Shown one piece after another: positions 42,602-55,500 of a DNA stretch of 64,000 nucleotides (its first letter is position 1; the number at the start of each line of letters is the position of its first letter). The notes under the pieces are model-generated. The model ran no database searches and was not told the origin of the DNA. It worked only from the letters and a program-made list of their open reading frames with translations. The translations under genes and the position numbers were made by a program. Source of the stretch: Chionoecetes opilio (Eukaryota; Arthropoda; Malacostraca; Decapoda; Majidae); contig JACEEZ010003598.1 in assembly GCA_016584305.1 (NCBI GenBank), positions 287,501 to 351,500 on the forward strand. The letters run 5' to 3'.

Positions 42602-43468
42602 TGTAGTACTGGAAGAATATGATAATTTTTTCAACTGAATGCACTAATGACGTGTGTGTGTGTGTATGTGTGTGCCACTGTTCAGACTGCATGCTTCGTC
42701 AGTTCGTCCTCTAATCGAGTCATTAATATTCCACAGTTGCCATCCACAATAACTTGCTGATGTCATGCTTATCTTATCATTTATCCCCGGCGGTGGCCCT
42801 GAATGATGTACAGTGAGGGTGTCATGATGAGACATTGAGACCTATATATGGGTAATCAATACTAATCATCACCATAGCATTGCCTAGACCTGTGCTTGCA
42901 TAGCGAATACTCCTACAGCGAGAGGGTCGTTGCTGCTTATTAGATAATTTCCTTGTTTATTGAGACTTTCTCTCTCTGTCTGTCTGACTGTCTCACACTC
43001 AAGCATAGAGAAGTGTGTACTAATGGCATACATAACCTTATAGAAGAATATGGTAGAAGAGTAACAGAATCCTGCATAAATATGAGATCTAGAAGACAAT
43101 ATTTAATGAGGCAAGAACACACGTACACACACACACACACACACACAATGTTACCGACAGAGACTAATAGCTTATAGAGTGAAGGCGACGCTTTATATAC
43201 ATTAAGTGACTGATTGAAGGCAAACTAGAATGATGATTGAAGGTATTAAAGACAACAGAGAGAGAGGAGAGAGGGAAAGAGGGAGGGAAATAATAAAGCA
43301 GGGGATATCTGGCAACTAACAAGCCCGCCAAAACGGTAGCTGAAATATTTTTTTTACTGTATCCGAGTGAGTGGCAGTGTATCGCCATTCGCCAGTCAGT
43401 CACTCACTTGCCAGCAGTCTACCGCTCTACGTCACTCAGTTCACCACCACAAGACATAACACATCGTC
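42602..43468. promoter_or_regulatory. Shared intergenic region of two divergent GST genes
   Basis: 867 bp between the two ATGs. Contains GT (42653-42674) and CA (43126-43147) dinucleotide runs. A TGCTGATGTCATGC at 42755-42768 resembles Maf/CncC sites, and the minus strand at 42701-42693 reads TGACGAAGC, an antioxidant-response-type core. A TCAGT initiator-like motif is near 43396. Bidirectional control and CncC/Nrf2-type induction are known for GSTs but only inferred here. Confidence 0.5.
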
Positions 43469-43504
43469 ATGGCACCTATAATGGCTTACTGGGACATCCG
43501 TGGC
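43469..43504 (+). CDS. GST plus gene, exon 1
   Basis: [12 protein letters not shown], donor GTAAGT. The ATG has context CATCGTC; no upstream in-frame ATG in the leader. Confidence 0.93.
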
Positions 43505-46500
43505 GTAAGTATTTCAGTTGTCATTACATCAGTCATGAGCTGTAGATGATGTTGGATGAATAAGGGCGAGGAAGTACTGCTAGAAAATTGAAGCGTTTAG
43601 ACGTGTGTAGGTGAGACGCCGGTGCCGCAGGGGAACAATGCAGTTTATTGAACATTTACATTACAGACCGGCCAGACTAGATATAACATAAGATACTGTC
43701 ATTAGGCCTCATTATGATAAATTCTATATATCGGGTATTATTGGTCTTGGGTAATATTGAAGCGTTTGCCCCTAACCCCACCATCATTGTGTTGAGAGTC
43801 GGTTCTTGGCTTGAATACCGGGGCGTTTCATATATAGCATTTCCTTTGTAAATAATTAGTTTTAGAGATATTTCCACACTGTTAGCTTAGAGCAGCGGTG
43901 TTATGGTCGGTACAGTAGGAATATTTTGGCGGGCAAGCAGGCTGTGGTGCCATAAAGTAAAGACCATCTGTCATATCCCCACACATTCACGAGCGGAATA
44001 CGGCCGCCGTATCTCTACGTCGTGGCTGGAAGGGGTACGGTCACCTGCACTAGTTATGTGTTCAACCTTGGCCACCCCAGTCAAATTTTTCTGGCAGCGT
44101 CACTGATTATGAAGTGAATCTTAATTATCTAATCACTCAAGGGTTTAGCTACAACAGAGTCTTACCGTAGAGAACACTTTCGTCGCCAGCTGCAATAATG
44201 TCGTCAGCAGTGGCGTCACCGCGGGGGGGCTAAGGGGGACTTAGCCCCCCCAAGTCAAGGACTCAGCCCCCCCAAAATTTGCCAAATTTGCCTCTCTTCC
44301 AATACTGTCACAATCAAACTCGGGAGAATCCACCAAACGGCAGTTGCCCCTAACTCTTACTTAACATGGACCATAAGTGGTCAGGGATTAACCCCTTCAG
44401 CACCAGGGTTACGATGATCTCACAGTCCTGCAGTACATAACACTGTACCGTCGTCCTGGTGCTGTAGTGGTTAAGGCAGTGGGAGCCAGGGTAAGGCAGT
44501 GTGAGGCAGGGTAACACAGGACGGGAGGCAGGTTAACACAGTTGGAGGCAGGTTAAGGCAGTGGGTGGCAGGGTAACACAGGACGGGAGGCAGGTTAAGG
44601 CAGTGGGAGCCAGGGTAAGGCAGTGGGAGCCAGGGTAAGGCAGTGGGTGGCAGGGTAACACAGGACGGGAGGGAGGTTAACACAGTGGTAGGCAGGTTAA
44701 GGCAGTGGGAGCCAGGGTAAGGCAGTGAGAGCCAGGGTAAGGCAGTGGGAGGCAGGGTAACACAGGACGGGAGGCAGGGTAAGGCAGTGGGAGGCAGAGT
44801 AACACAGGACGGGAGGCATGTTAACACAGCGGTAGGCAGGTAAAGGCAGTGGGAGGCAGGGTAAGGCAGTGGGAGCCAGGGTAAGGCAGTGGGTGGCAGG
44901 GTAACACAGGACGGGAGGCAGGTTAACACAGTGGTAGGCAGGTTAAGGCAGTGGGAGCCAGGGTAAGGCAGTGGGAGCCAGGGTAAGGCAGTGGGAGGCA
45001 GAGTAACACAGGACGGGAGGCATGTTAACACAGTGGTAGGCAGGTAAAGGCAGTGGGAGCCAGGGTAAGGCAGTGGGAGGCAGGGTAACACAGGACGGGA
45101 GGCATGTTAACACAGTGGTAGGCAGGGCAACCACAGGACGGGAGGCAGGTTAACATAGTGGTAGGCAGGTAAAGGCAGTGGGAGGCAGGGCAACACAGGA
45201 CGGGAGGCAGGTTAACACAGTGGTAGGAAGGTAAAGGCAGTGGGAGGCAGGGCAACACAGGACGGGAGGCAGGTTAACACAATGGTAGGCAGGTAAAGGC
45301 AAGTTAACACAGTGGTAGGCAGGTAAAGGCAGTGGGAGGCAGGGCAACACAGGACGGGAGGCATGTTAACACAGTGGTAGGCAGGTAAAGGCAGTGGGAG
45401 CCAGGGTAAGGCAGTGGGAGGCAGGGCAACACAGGACGGGAGGCATGTTAACACAGTGGTAGGCAGGTAAAGGCAGTGGGAGGCAGGACAACACAGGACG
45501 GGAGGCAGGTTAACACAGTGGTAGGCAGGTAAAGGCAGTGGGAGCCAGGGTAAGGCAGTGGGAGGCAGGGCAACACAGGACGGGAGGCATGTTAACACAG
45601 TGGGAGGCAGGTTAAGGCAGTGGGTGGCAGGGTAACACAGGACGGGAGGCAGGTTAACGCAGGACGGGAGGCAGGTTAAGGCAGTGGGAGCCAGGGTAAG
45701 GCAGTGGGTGGCAGGGTAACACAGGACGGGAGGCAGGTTAACACAGGATGGGAGGCAGGTTAAGGCAGTGGGAGCCAGGGTAAGGCAGTGGGAGGCAGGG
45801 TAATACAGGACGGGAGGCAGGTTAACACAGTGGTATGCAGGTTAAGGCAGTGGGTGCCAGGGTAAGGCAGTGGGAGGCAGGTTAAATCGGCTTTTAGTTA
45901 CTTTATCATGATCAGACTTTATTCTGTTTAACTACAGTATCCCATGTACCTGTTTTTGTGCAATAAGGGAAATACCTTGAATATATTGTAAGTTTATATT
46001 TATATAGTTTTTTCATTATAAAGATAAAAAAACCTTACTGAGAAACAAACCAAAAACATACATTGTGCAATTCCTTTGTTTGTTAGTGGAGAGAGAAAAA
46101 TGGCAATTTTATTATTTTGTATAAACAGAATAAAATTTTTCTTCAAATTATCAAATTTAGTTAATATGGTATGATGCATGGTATAACTCTATTAATTTAT
46201 GTGTCATGTAATTAAAGCTTAATTCCACTTTCTTCTCTTTTTTGGGCCTCAAAATTACCCTGGAACTGATTAATTTTCAAAATTAACCCCCGACCCCCCA
46301 GCTGGATAGGCTCGCTGCGCTCGCCCATCACCACCCCGGGGCTAAAGCCCCCCCAATTTTTTTTTCCTGGTGACGCCACTGGTCGTCAGGCGCCATATAT
46401 TACGAATTATAGCATCACTACTGATTTTTATGTGCCACTGAAGATGATACACAGTAGTTTATATCATGACTGTATAATCTACCCTGTTTCAGCGTTGTTT

Positions 46501-49500
46501 TATGCTTTGTATCTGCAAGTATATACGGTTTCAAATTTCGCTACAATTTTTTTTTCTTCGGGCGACGACGACGGCGGGAGGACACTCAGAAGGGTCCATA
46601 CAATAACCGGAATGGTCCGGAACGGAGATTATGTCCGGAACGGAGTTTGTATTAAGACAATTTGGCATTTATTGGGACATTGAATGAAGTTATTAAAATC
46701 ATATACATATAGTCATATACTACATCTTGATAAATATGGTATGATAATAAGTGTACTTACTTGGATAGGCAATTCTCGAAGGAGAAGCAGCTTGGATAGT
46801 GGAAATCCAGGGTATCTCCTTCCCATAATTTCACCTCGTCCTTGGAGAGAGGAACACATTTGTAGTGTACCCAGTTCCTGCATGCACTGCATTCCATGCA
46901 GTCATTTATACATTCGTTTTGGCAGTGAGTACAGGGCTACTGTACAACAGTGAGTACAGGGCTACTGTACAACAGTGAGTACAGGGCTACTGTACAACAG
47001 TGAGTACAGGGCTACTGTACAACAGTGAGTACAGGGCTACTGTACAACAGTGAGTACAGGGCTACTGTACAACAGTGAGTACAGGGCTACTGTACAACAG
47101 TGAGTACAGGGCTACTGTACAACAGTGAGTACAGGGCTACTGTACAACAGTGAGTACAGGGCTACTGTACAACAGTGAGTACAGGGCTACTGTACAACAG
47201 TGAGTACAGGGCTACTGTACAACAGTGAGTACAGGGCTACTGTACAACAGTGAGTACAGGGCTACTGTACAACAGTGAGTACAGGGCTACTGTACAACAG
47301 TGAGTACAGGGCTACTGTACAACAGTGAGTACAGGGCTACTGTACAACAGTGAGTACAGGGCTACTGTACAACAGTGAGTACAGGGCTACTGTACAACAG
47401 TGAGTACAGGGCTACTGTACAACAGTGAGTACAGGGCTACTGTACAACAGTGAGTACAGGGCTACTGTACAACAGGTTTCTTCGTTTATTTACGATTGCG
47501 ACGAGACATGTTGGACATGTTTTATCAGAGACAAATCAAGAGACGTCATCAACGAACAGTTTAAGATATAAATATACCCTTATAGACCCTTCTAAACCAG
47601 CCCGTTTTGGAGCAATGTTCCGGAAAATAATCTCAGTTCCGGTTATTGTATGGACTGCACTCAGAACATAAACACTAGATGGCGACCTTTTTGTTGGTCG
47701 CCACTCTGGTGATATTTTGGTAACTTGTTCATTTATAGCCATAATACGACACAGATGAAGACACAAAATGACACACTCTCCAGATAGCCTCTTCTAACTT
47801 TCCTGAAATCATGGATGTAGAAATGTGTAAGTATTAACGCCACCACACGTCTGTACATCGAAAAAAATGTTGTCCTGGCGACTTTAGTGTTATCTACACT
47901 AAAGTCGCCAGGACAACATTTTTTTCGATGTACAGACGTGTGGTGCCGTTAATACTTACACATTTCTACATCCATGATTTCAGGAAAGTTAGAAGAGGCT
48001 ATCTGGAGAGTGTGTCATTTTGTGTCTTCATCTGTGTCGTATTATGGCTATAAATGAACAAGTTACCAAAATATCACCAGAGTGGCGACCAACAAAAAGG
48101 TGACAGTATTATATGTGATTAAGGTAATTACAGTATGAAGACCTTTTTATGTATATTTGCCTTGCCGTATGTATCTCATTTAGGTCCATAAAGAGTCTCT
48201 GCTCAATGGACCGCGGCTTGTCTATAATTGTTAATGTATAATCAACTTTATGTATGTTATGTTAAGCCTAATAAACAATCAATCAATCAATCAATCAATT
48301 TGTTCCTCCCCCTTCACAGCTCGCCCAGCCCATCCGCCTGCTGTTGGAGTACACAGGGACGCAGTTTGAGGACAAGTACTACAAGTGTGGCCCGGCGCCC
48401 GGCTACGACAAGACATGCTGGCTCGACGTTAAGGAGACAATCGGCCTGGACTTCCCCAATGTGAGTGTGGGAAGGAAGGGAGGCATGGAAAGAAGGAAGG
48501 AAGGAAGGGAGGGATGGAAAGAGAGGGAAGGAAGGAAGGAATGGATGGATGGAAGGAAGGAAGGAAGGAAGGAAGGGATGGAAAGGAGGAAAGGAAAGAA
48601 AAGGAGAGATGGATGGAAGGAAGGAAGGAAGGAAGGAAGGAAGGAGGAGAGGAGGATGGAAGGAAGGAAGGAAGGAGGAGGGAGGGATGGATGGAAGGAG
48701 GAAGGAAAGAAGGAGAGATGGATGGAAGGAAGGAAGGAGGAAGGAGGAGGGATGGAAGGAGGAGAAGGAAGAAAGGAGAGATGGAAGGAAGGAAGGAAGG
48801 AGGGAGGGAAGGAGGGATGGAAGGAAGGATGGAAAGGATGGAAAGGAGGGAAGGAGAGATGGATGGAAGGAAGGAAGGAATGGATGGATGGAAGGAAGGA
48901 AGGGAGGGAGGGAGGGAGGGATGGAGGGAAAGTGGATATATTAGGGGGAGGAGCAAAGACTGGGAGGAGAATAATTCGAGGTAATGGGAGGAATAAAGAC
49001 AGAGGAGGACAATGTTAAGGGAAAACCTGTAATAAAGGAGAGATACAAGGGGACGGGATATAAGAGAGGATAAGTAAGACAAAGAAATGATAGATTATTA
49101 AATAGAAGAAAGAGGGAAAGAAAAAAAAAAAATTATAAAATGATGTTGAGCTACCAAGAATAACAATGCTGTACTGGTTGGCCGACAGAAAAGTACACAT
49201 TGAAGGTTTAGGTGAGGCCTAGGAGGGTGATGGGGAATTATTTATCCAAACCAATGTTTTCTTTCATATCTTTTCTTGTGTAGCTTTATGTGCTTTCCAT
49301 AAATCTGAATTTGACTTGCTTTGGAAATTTATCACACAATTTTTGTTCTCCTTTTCTGTCTGCCAACAAGCTTTTGGGGACGTATTGTAAATCAGGGTTT
49401 TTGGTGGAGGAGAATACACTGCATGATGTCTGCAATATTCTGCAATGAGTGCACAACATTTACATTAGCTATGTGTCACAATTGTAAATGTGTAGCTATA

Positions 49501-52500
49501 GTCTATTTTTTTTATTATGGTCAAAATGCACTAAGGAAGCCACGCCCCCTGCCTGCCCTTCTATTCTATGGGGCAGCTGATTGGTGCATTCCTCGTATCA
49601 TCATTACCAATCACAGTATCTTCACTACTTAACAACGGCGTGACCACTGGAGAGAGCAATCTTCACTACAGAGGGATTTTTGATTTTGTCACCCTCTGTA
49701 GTGAAGATGTCTAACCCAGTGGTCACGCCGCTGTTAAGTAGTGAAGATACTGTGATTGGTAGTGATGATACGAGGAATGCACCAATCAGCTGCCCCGTAG
49801 AATAGAAGGGCAGGCAGGGGGCGTGGCTTCCTTAGTGCATTTTGACCATAATAAAAAAAATAGACTATAGTGAGATTTTGTGTACTCTTATTGCATACAT
49901 CTCACACGTGTCATTCAGTATTTTTTCCCGCCTCCCCAAATACTTTAGACTTTGGGGCTATCTATCCCAGGTCCCACAAGTTTGTTGGGGGTTGGAGAAT
50001 AAATAATGAAAACGATGTGAATACGTAGGTTCCAAGGAAAATTAAATTCAGGTTTGTGGAAAGCACACTAAACCACATCAGGAACATGTCTTGAAAAGAA
50101 AATATTGTAGGTTAGGATAACAAATGATTAAACTGAATGAAGTTACAATGAACCCACCGGCTATTGTCGTCTTTGTAAGTCTTAGCCTTGAAAAAAGGAA
50201 ATGGGGAAAAACTGGCTCACAAATAGGGTGGTAAATGATTGGAGTGGACTCAGTCATCAGGTTGTTAGTGCAGAGTTAATAGGGAGTTTTAAAAGGGAGG
50301 CTAGACAATTTCATGGATGGGGATGAAAGGTGGATGTAGGTAGTGTTAAGTAACAGGAACTACCACGTGTAGGTCTCCCAGCCTCTTGTTGCTTCCTTAT
50401 TGTCTTATGTTTTTTATACGTTATTATTTCCCCTTCAGCTTCCCTACTACATTGATGGGGATGTTAAGCTGACGCAGAGCAATGCCATCATGCGCCACAT
50501 TGCCCGCCAACACGACCTCTGCGGCAAGACTGACGCCGAGAGGGTTCGCATCGACATCCTGGAGAACCAATCCATGGACTTTCGCAACGGCTTTGTTCGT
50601 CTATGCTACGGGACCTTTGTACGTATCCATGACTGTTTTCTCGGTTACAGGGAGTTTCGTACAAAAGTTGTTTCGTACCCAGAGTTTGTTAGTTGTTTCG
50701 TCCACTGATTTTGAGTTTTTTCGTACATATCTGGTGTCGTTTCGTTAGTAACTAGTAATCAAGTTCAACTCTGAGCTGTGTGTACGAATCTACTGGTGTA
50801 TGAAACAACTTGTGTACGAACTGACTGCACCCTGTTTTGTTTGATCACTTCTTGTTCTATTGTATTACAAATTTTGTAGGAGTAGGATTGTATTTTAGTA
50901 GTATTGTAGTAGTTGTATTAAGAACATAAGGAAGCTAGTATTGCAGTAGTTGTATTAAGAACATGAGAACATAAGGAAGCTAGTATTGCAGTAGTTGTAT
51001 TAAGAACATAAGGAAGCTAGTATTGCAGTAGTTGTATTAAGAACATAAGGAAGCTAGTATTGCAGCAGTTGTATTAAGAACATAAGAACATAAGGAAGCT
51101 AGTATTGCAGTAGTTGTATTAAGAACATAAGAAAGCTAGTATTGCAGTAGTTGTATTAAGAACATAAGAACATAAGGAAGCTAGTATTGCAGCAGTTGTA
51201 TTAAGAACATAAGAACATAAGGAAGCTAGTATTGCAGTAGTTGTTTTAAGAACATAAGAACATAAGGAAGCTAGTATTGCAGTAGTTGTATTAAGAACAT
51301 GAGAACATAAGGAAGCTAGTATTGCAGTAGTTGTATTAAGAACATAGAACATAAGGAAGCTAGTATTGCAGCAGTTGTATTAAGAACATGAGAACATAAG
51401 GAAGCTAGTATTGCAGTAGTTGTATTAAGAACATAAGGAAGCTAGTATTGCAGTAGTTGTATTAAGAACATAAGGAAGCTAGTATTGCAGTAGTTGTATT
51501 AAGAACATGAGAACATAAGGAAGCTAGTATTGCAGTAGTTGTATTAAGAACATGAGAACATAAGGAAGCTAGTATTGCAGTAGTTGTATTAAGAACATAT
51601 GGAAGCTAGTATTGCAGTAGTTGTATTAAGAACATAAGGAAGCTAGTATTGCAGTAGTTGTATTAAGAACATAAGGAAGCTAGTATTGCAGTAGTTGTAT
51701 TAAGAACATAAGGAAGCTAGTATTGCAGTAGTTGTATTAAGAACATGAGAACATAAGGAAGCTAGTATTGCAGTAGTTGTATTAAGAACATGAGAACATA
51801 AGGAAGCTAGTATTGCAGTAGTTGTATTAAGAACATGAGAACATAAGGAAGCTAGTATTGCAGTAGTTGTATTAAGAACATAAGGAAGCTAGTATTGCAG
51901 TAGTTGTATTAAGACATGAGACATAAGGAAGCTAGTATTGCAGTAGTTGTATAAGAACATGAGAACATAAGGAAGCTAGTATTGCAGTAGTTGTATTAAA
52001 CATGAGACCATAAGGAAGCTAGTATTGCAGTAGTTGTATAAGAACATAAGGAGCTAGTATTGCAGTAGTTTTATTAGAACATAAGGAAGCTAGTATTGCA
52101 GTAGTTGTATTAAGAACATAAGGAAGCTAGTATTGCAGCAGTTGTATTAAGAACATAAGGAAGCTAGTATTGCAGTAGTTGTATTAAGAACATAAGGAAG
52201 CTAGTATTGCAGTAGTTGTATTAAGAACATATGGAAGCTAGTATTGCAGTAGTTGTATTAAGAACTTGAGAACATAAGGAAGCTAGTATTGCAGTAGTTG
52301 TATTAAGAACATAAGGAAGCTAGTATTGCAGCAGTTGTATTAAGAACATAAGGAAGCTAGTATTGCAGTAGTTGTATTAAGAACATAAGGAAGCTAGTAT
52401 TGCAGTAGTTGTATTAAGAACATAAGGAAGCTAGTATTGCAGTAGTTGTATTAAGAACATGAGAACATAAGGAAGCTAGTATTGCAGTAGTTGTATTAAG

Positions 52501-55500
52501 AACATAAGGAAGCTAGTATTGCAGTAGTTGTATTAAGAACATGAGAACATAAGGAAGCTAGTATTGCAGTTGTATTAAGAACATAAGAACATAAGGAAGC
52601 TAGTATTGCAGTTGTATTAAGAACATGAGAACATAAGGAAGCTAGTATTGCAGTAGTTGTATTAAGAACATGAGAACATAAGGAAGCTAGTATTGCAGCA
52701 GTTGTATTAAGAACATGAGAACATAAGGAAGCTAGTATTGCAGCAGTTGTATTAAGAACATAAGAAAATAAGGAAGCTAGTATTGCAGTTGTATTAAGAA
52801 CATGAGAACATAAGGAAGCTAGTATTGCAGTAGTTGTATTAAGAACATAAGGAAGCTAGTATTGCAGTAGTTGTATTAAGAACATGAGAACATAAGGAAG
52901 CTAGTATTGCAGTAGTTGTATTAAGAACATAAGAACATAAGGAAGCTAGTATTGCAGTAGTTGTATTAAGAACAGAAGAACATAAGGAAGCTAGTATTGC
53001 AGCAGTTGTATTAAGAACATGAGAACATAAGGAAGCTAGTATTGCAGTAGTTGTATGAAGAACATGAGAACATAAGGAAGCTAGTATTGCAGTAGTTGTA
53101 TTAAGAACATAAGAACAGGAAGCTAGTATTGCAGTAGTTGTATTAAGAACATAAGGAAGCTAGTATTGCAGTAGTTGTATTAAGAACATGAGAACATAAG
53201 GAAGCTAGTATTGCAGCAGTTGTATTAAGAACATGAGAACATAAGGAAGCTAGTATTGCAGTAGTTGTATTAAGAACATAAGGAAGCTAGTATTGCAGTA
53301 GTTGTATTAAGAACATAAGAACATAAGGAAGCTAGTATTGCAGCAGTTGTATTAAGAACATGAGAACATAAGGAAGCTAGTATTGCAGTAGTTGTATGAA
53401 GAACATGGGAACATAAGGAAGCTAGTATTGCAGTAGTTGTATTAAGAACATAAGAACATAAGGAAGCTAGTATTGCAGTAGTTGTATTAAGAACATGAGA
53501 ACATAAGGAAGCTAGTATTGCAGCAGTTGTATTAAGAACATAAGGAAGCTAGTATTGCAGCAGTTGTATTAAGAACATGAGAACATAAGGAAGCTAGTAT
53601 TGCAGCAGTTGTATTAAGAACATGAGAACATAAGGAAGCTAGTATTGCAGCAGTTGTATTAAGAACATGAGAACATAAGGAAGCTAGTATTGCAGTAGTT
53701 GTATTAAGAACATAAGAACATAAGGAAGCTAGTATTGCAGTAGTTGTATTAAGAACATGAGAACATAAGGAAGCTAGTATTGCAGCAGTTGTATTAAGAA
53801 CATAAGAACATAAGGAAGCTAGTATTGCAGTAGTTGTATTAAGAACATAAGAACATAAGGAAGCTAGTATTGCAGCAGTTGTATTAAAACATAAGGAAGC
53901 TAGTATTGCAGCAGTTGTATTAAGAACATGAGAACATAAGGAAGCTAGTATTGCAGTAGTTGTATTAAGAACATGAGAACATAAGGAAGCTAGTATTGCA
54001 GCAGTTGTATTAAGAACATAAGAACATAAGGAAGCTAGTATTGCAGTAGTTGTATTAAGAACATAAGAACATAAGGAAGCTAGTATTGCAGCAGTTGTAT
54101 TAAGAACATAAGGAAGCTAGTATTGCAGCAGTTGTATTAAGAACATGAGAACATAAGGAAGCTAGTATTGCAGCAGTTGTATTAAGAACATGAGAACATA
54201 AGGAAGCTAGTATTGCAGTAGTTGTATTAAGAACTTAAGAACATAAGGAAGCTAGTATTGCAGTAGTTGTATTAAGAACATGAGAACATAAGGAAGCTAG
54301 TATTGCAGCAGTTGTATTAAGAACATAAGAACATAAGGAAGCTAGCATTGCAGTAGTTGTATTAAGAACATAAGAACATAAGGAAGCTAGTATTGCAGCA
54401 GTTGTATTAAGAACATAAGGAAGCTAGTATTGCAGCAGTTGTATTAAGAACATGAGAACATAAGGAAGCTAGTATTGCAGCAGTTGTATTAAGAACATAA
54501 GGAAGCTAGTATTGCAGCAGTTGTATTAAGAACATGAGAACATAAGGAAGCTAGTATTGCAGCAGTTGTATTAAGAACATAAGAACATAAGGAAGCTAGT
54601 ATTGCAGCAGTTGTATTAAGAACATAAGAACATAAGGAAGCTAGTATTGCAGCAGTTGTATTAAGAACATGAGAACATAAGGAAGCTAGTATTGCAGCAG
54701 TTGTATTAAGAACATGAGAACATAAGGAAGCTAGTATTGCAGCAGTTGTATTAAGAACATAAGAGAGCTAGTATTGCAGCAGTTGTATTACAGTAGTGTG
54801 CTATTTCTTAGGTAGGTTGAGTTGATTGATTTAATGCCAAAAAAGGGGGAAATGTGCCAGACATCAGAGGTCATATGGCACGGGTAGGTCGAGTTACTAG
54901 ATATAAGACTTGTCCTTAACCCCTTCACGCCCAGATCTTTCCTTTGCTATATAAAATTGTCTGCTGTTAGCCATAAAATTACGAAAAGTAACTAAATAAA
55001 CCAAATTAGCTAGTGGACAAGGATACTAAACAGGTCATATCTATAAAAAATTGCTTATATTTACTAAAATCATCTAATGGTACCCAAATTACAATGGAAA
55101 TTACGTTCTGGGCTTCAAGGGTTTAAGTCTATGGGTGTCTCTTGAGTGGGTTACATACAAGGGGCCTGAGGTCTTGCATGAGATGTAGAAGTGGTCTGTT
55201 TAATCACCTGTGTTGATGAGTGTTGCATAGAGCTTAGTCATCAGGGTGGTCACAGCCCTTGCTCCTCCCTTACTCCTGCTCAAACATCTTATCCTTGTGT
55301 TCTCTCTGTTACGAGTTTTCTTTAGCCATTCCTTTATGCTTAGTGATGTTAGGTCATTCCTTTATGCCTAGAGTGATGTTAGGTCATTCCTTTATGCCTA
55401 GAGTGATGTTAGGTCATTCCTTTCTACCTGGAGTGGTTTCAGGTCATTCCTTTATGTCTAGTGATATTAGGTCATTCCTTTATGCCTAGAGTGATGTTAG

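Larger units (their letters stand above)
44208..46381. mobile_element. hAT-like non-autonomous element, 8 bp target duplication
   Basis: Ends CAGTGGCGTCACC and GGTGACGCCACTG are perfect 13 bp inverted repeats. The target duplication GTCGTCAG is at 44200-44207 and 46382-46389. Subterminal GGGGGGGCTAAGGGGG and GGGGCTAAAGCCCCCCC pair. Contains a TTAA mini-element and a 1.4 kb minisatellite. No ORF. Inserted into dispersed repeat D. Confidence 0.93.
46432..48100. repeat. Dispersed repeat D, long copy with nested insertions
   Basis: 46432-46589 matches 13386-13551; the same unit extends left of the hAT element (to about 44175) and, after the insertion 46590-47657, into the palindrome at 47686-48100. 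GGCGACTTTAGTGTTATC and GTCGCCA motifs recur, also at 12.1 and 13.35 kb. Confidence 0.65.

Noticed and set aside
44471..45598. Cys/Leu/Pro-rich ORFs on the minus strand
   Set aside because: Translation of a tandem array with varying subunits; no conserved domain.
46923..47475. CRISPR-like regular array
   Set aside because: There are no unique spacers; the unit is repeated back to back, and the context is eukaryotic.
48344..49082. Apparent 224 aa and 217 aa proteins around 48.4-49.0 kb
   Set aside because: The first joins GST exon 2 to a purine repeat past a good donor site; the second is the antisense Ser/Pro translation of the same repeat.
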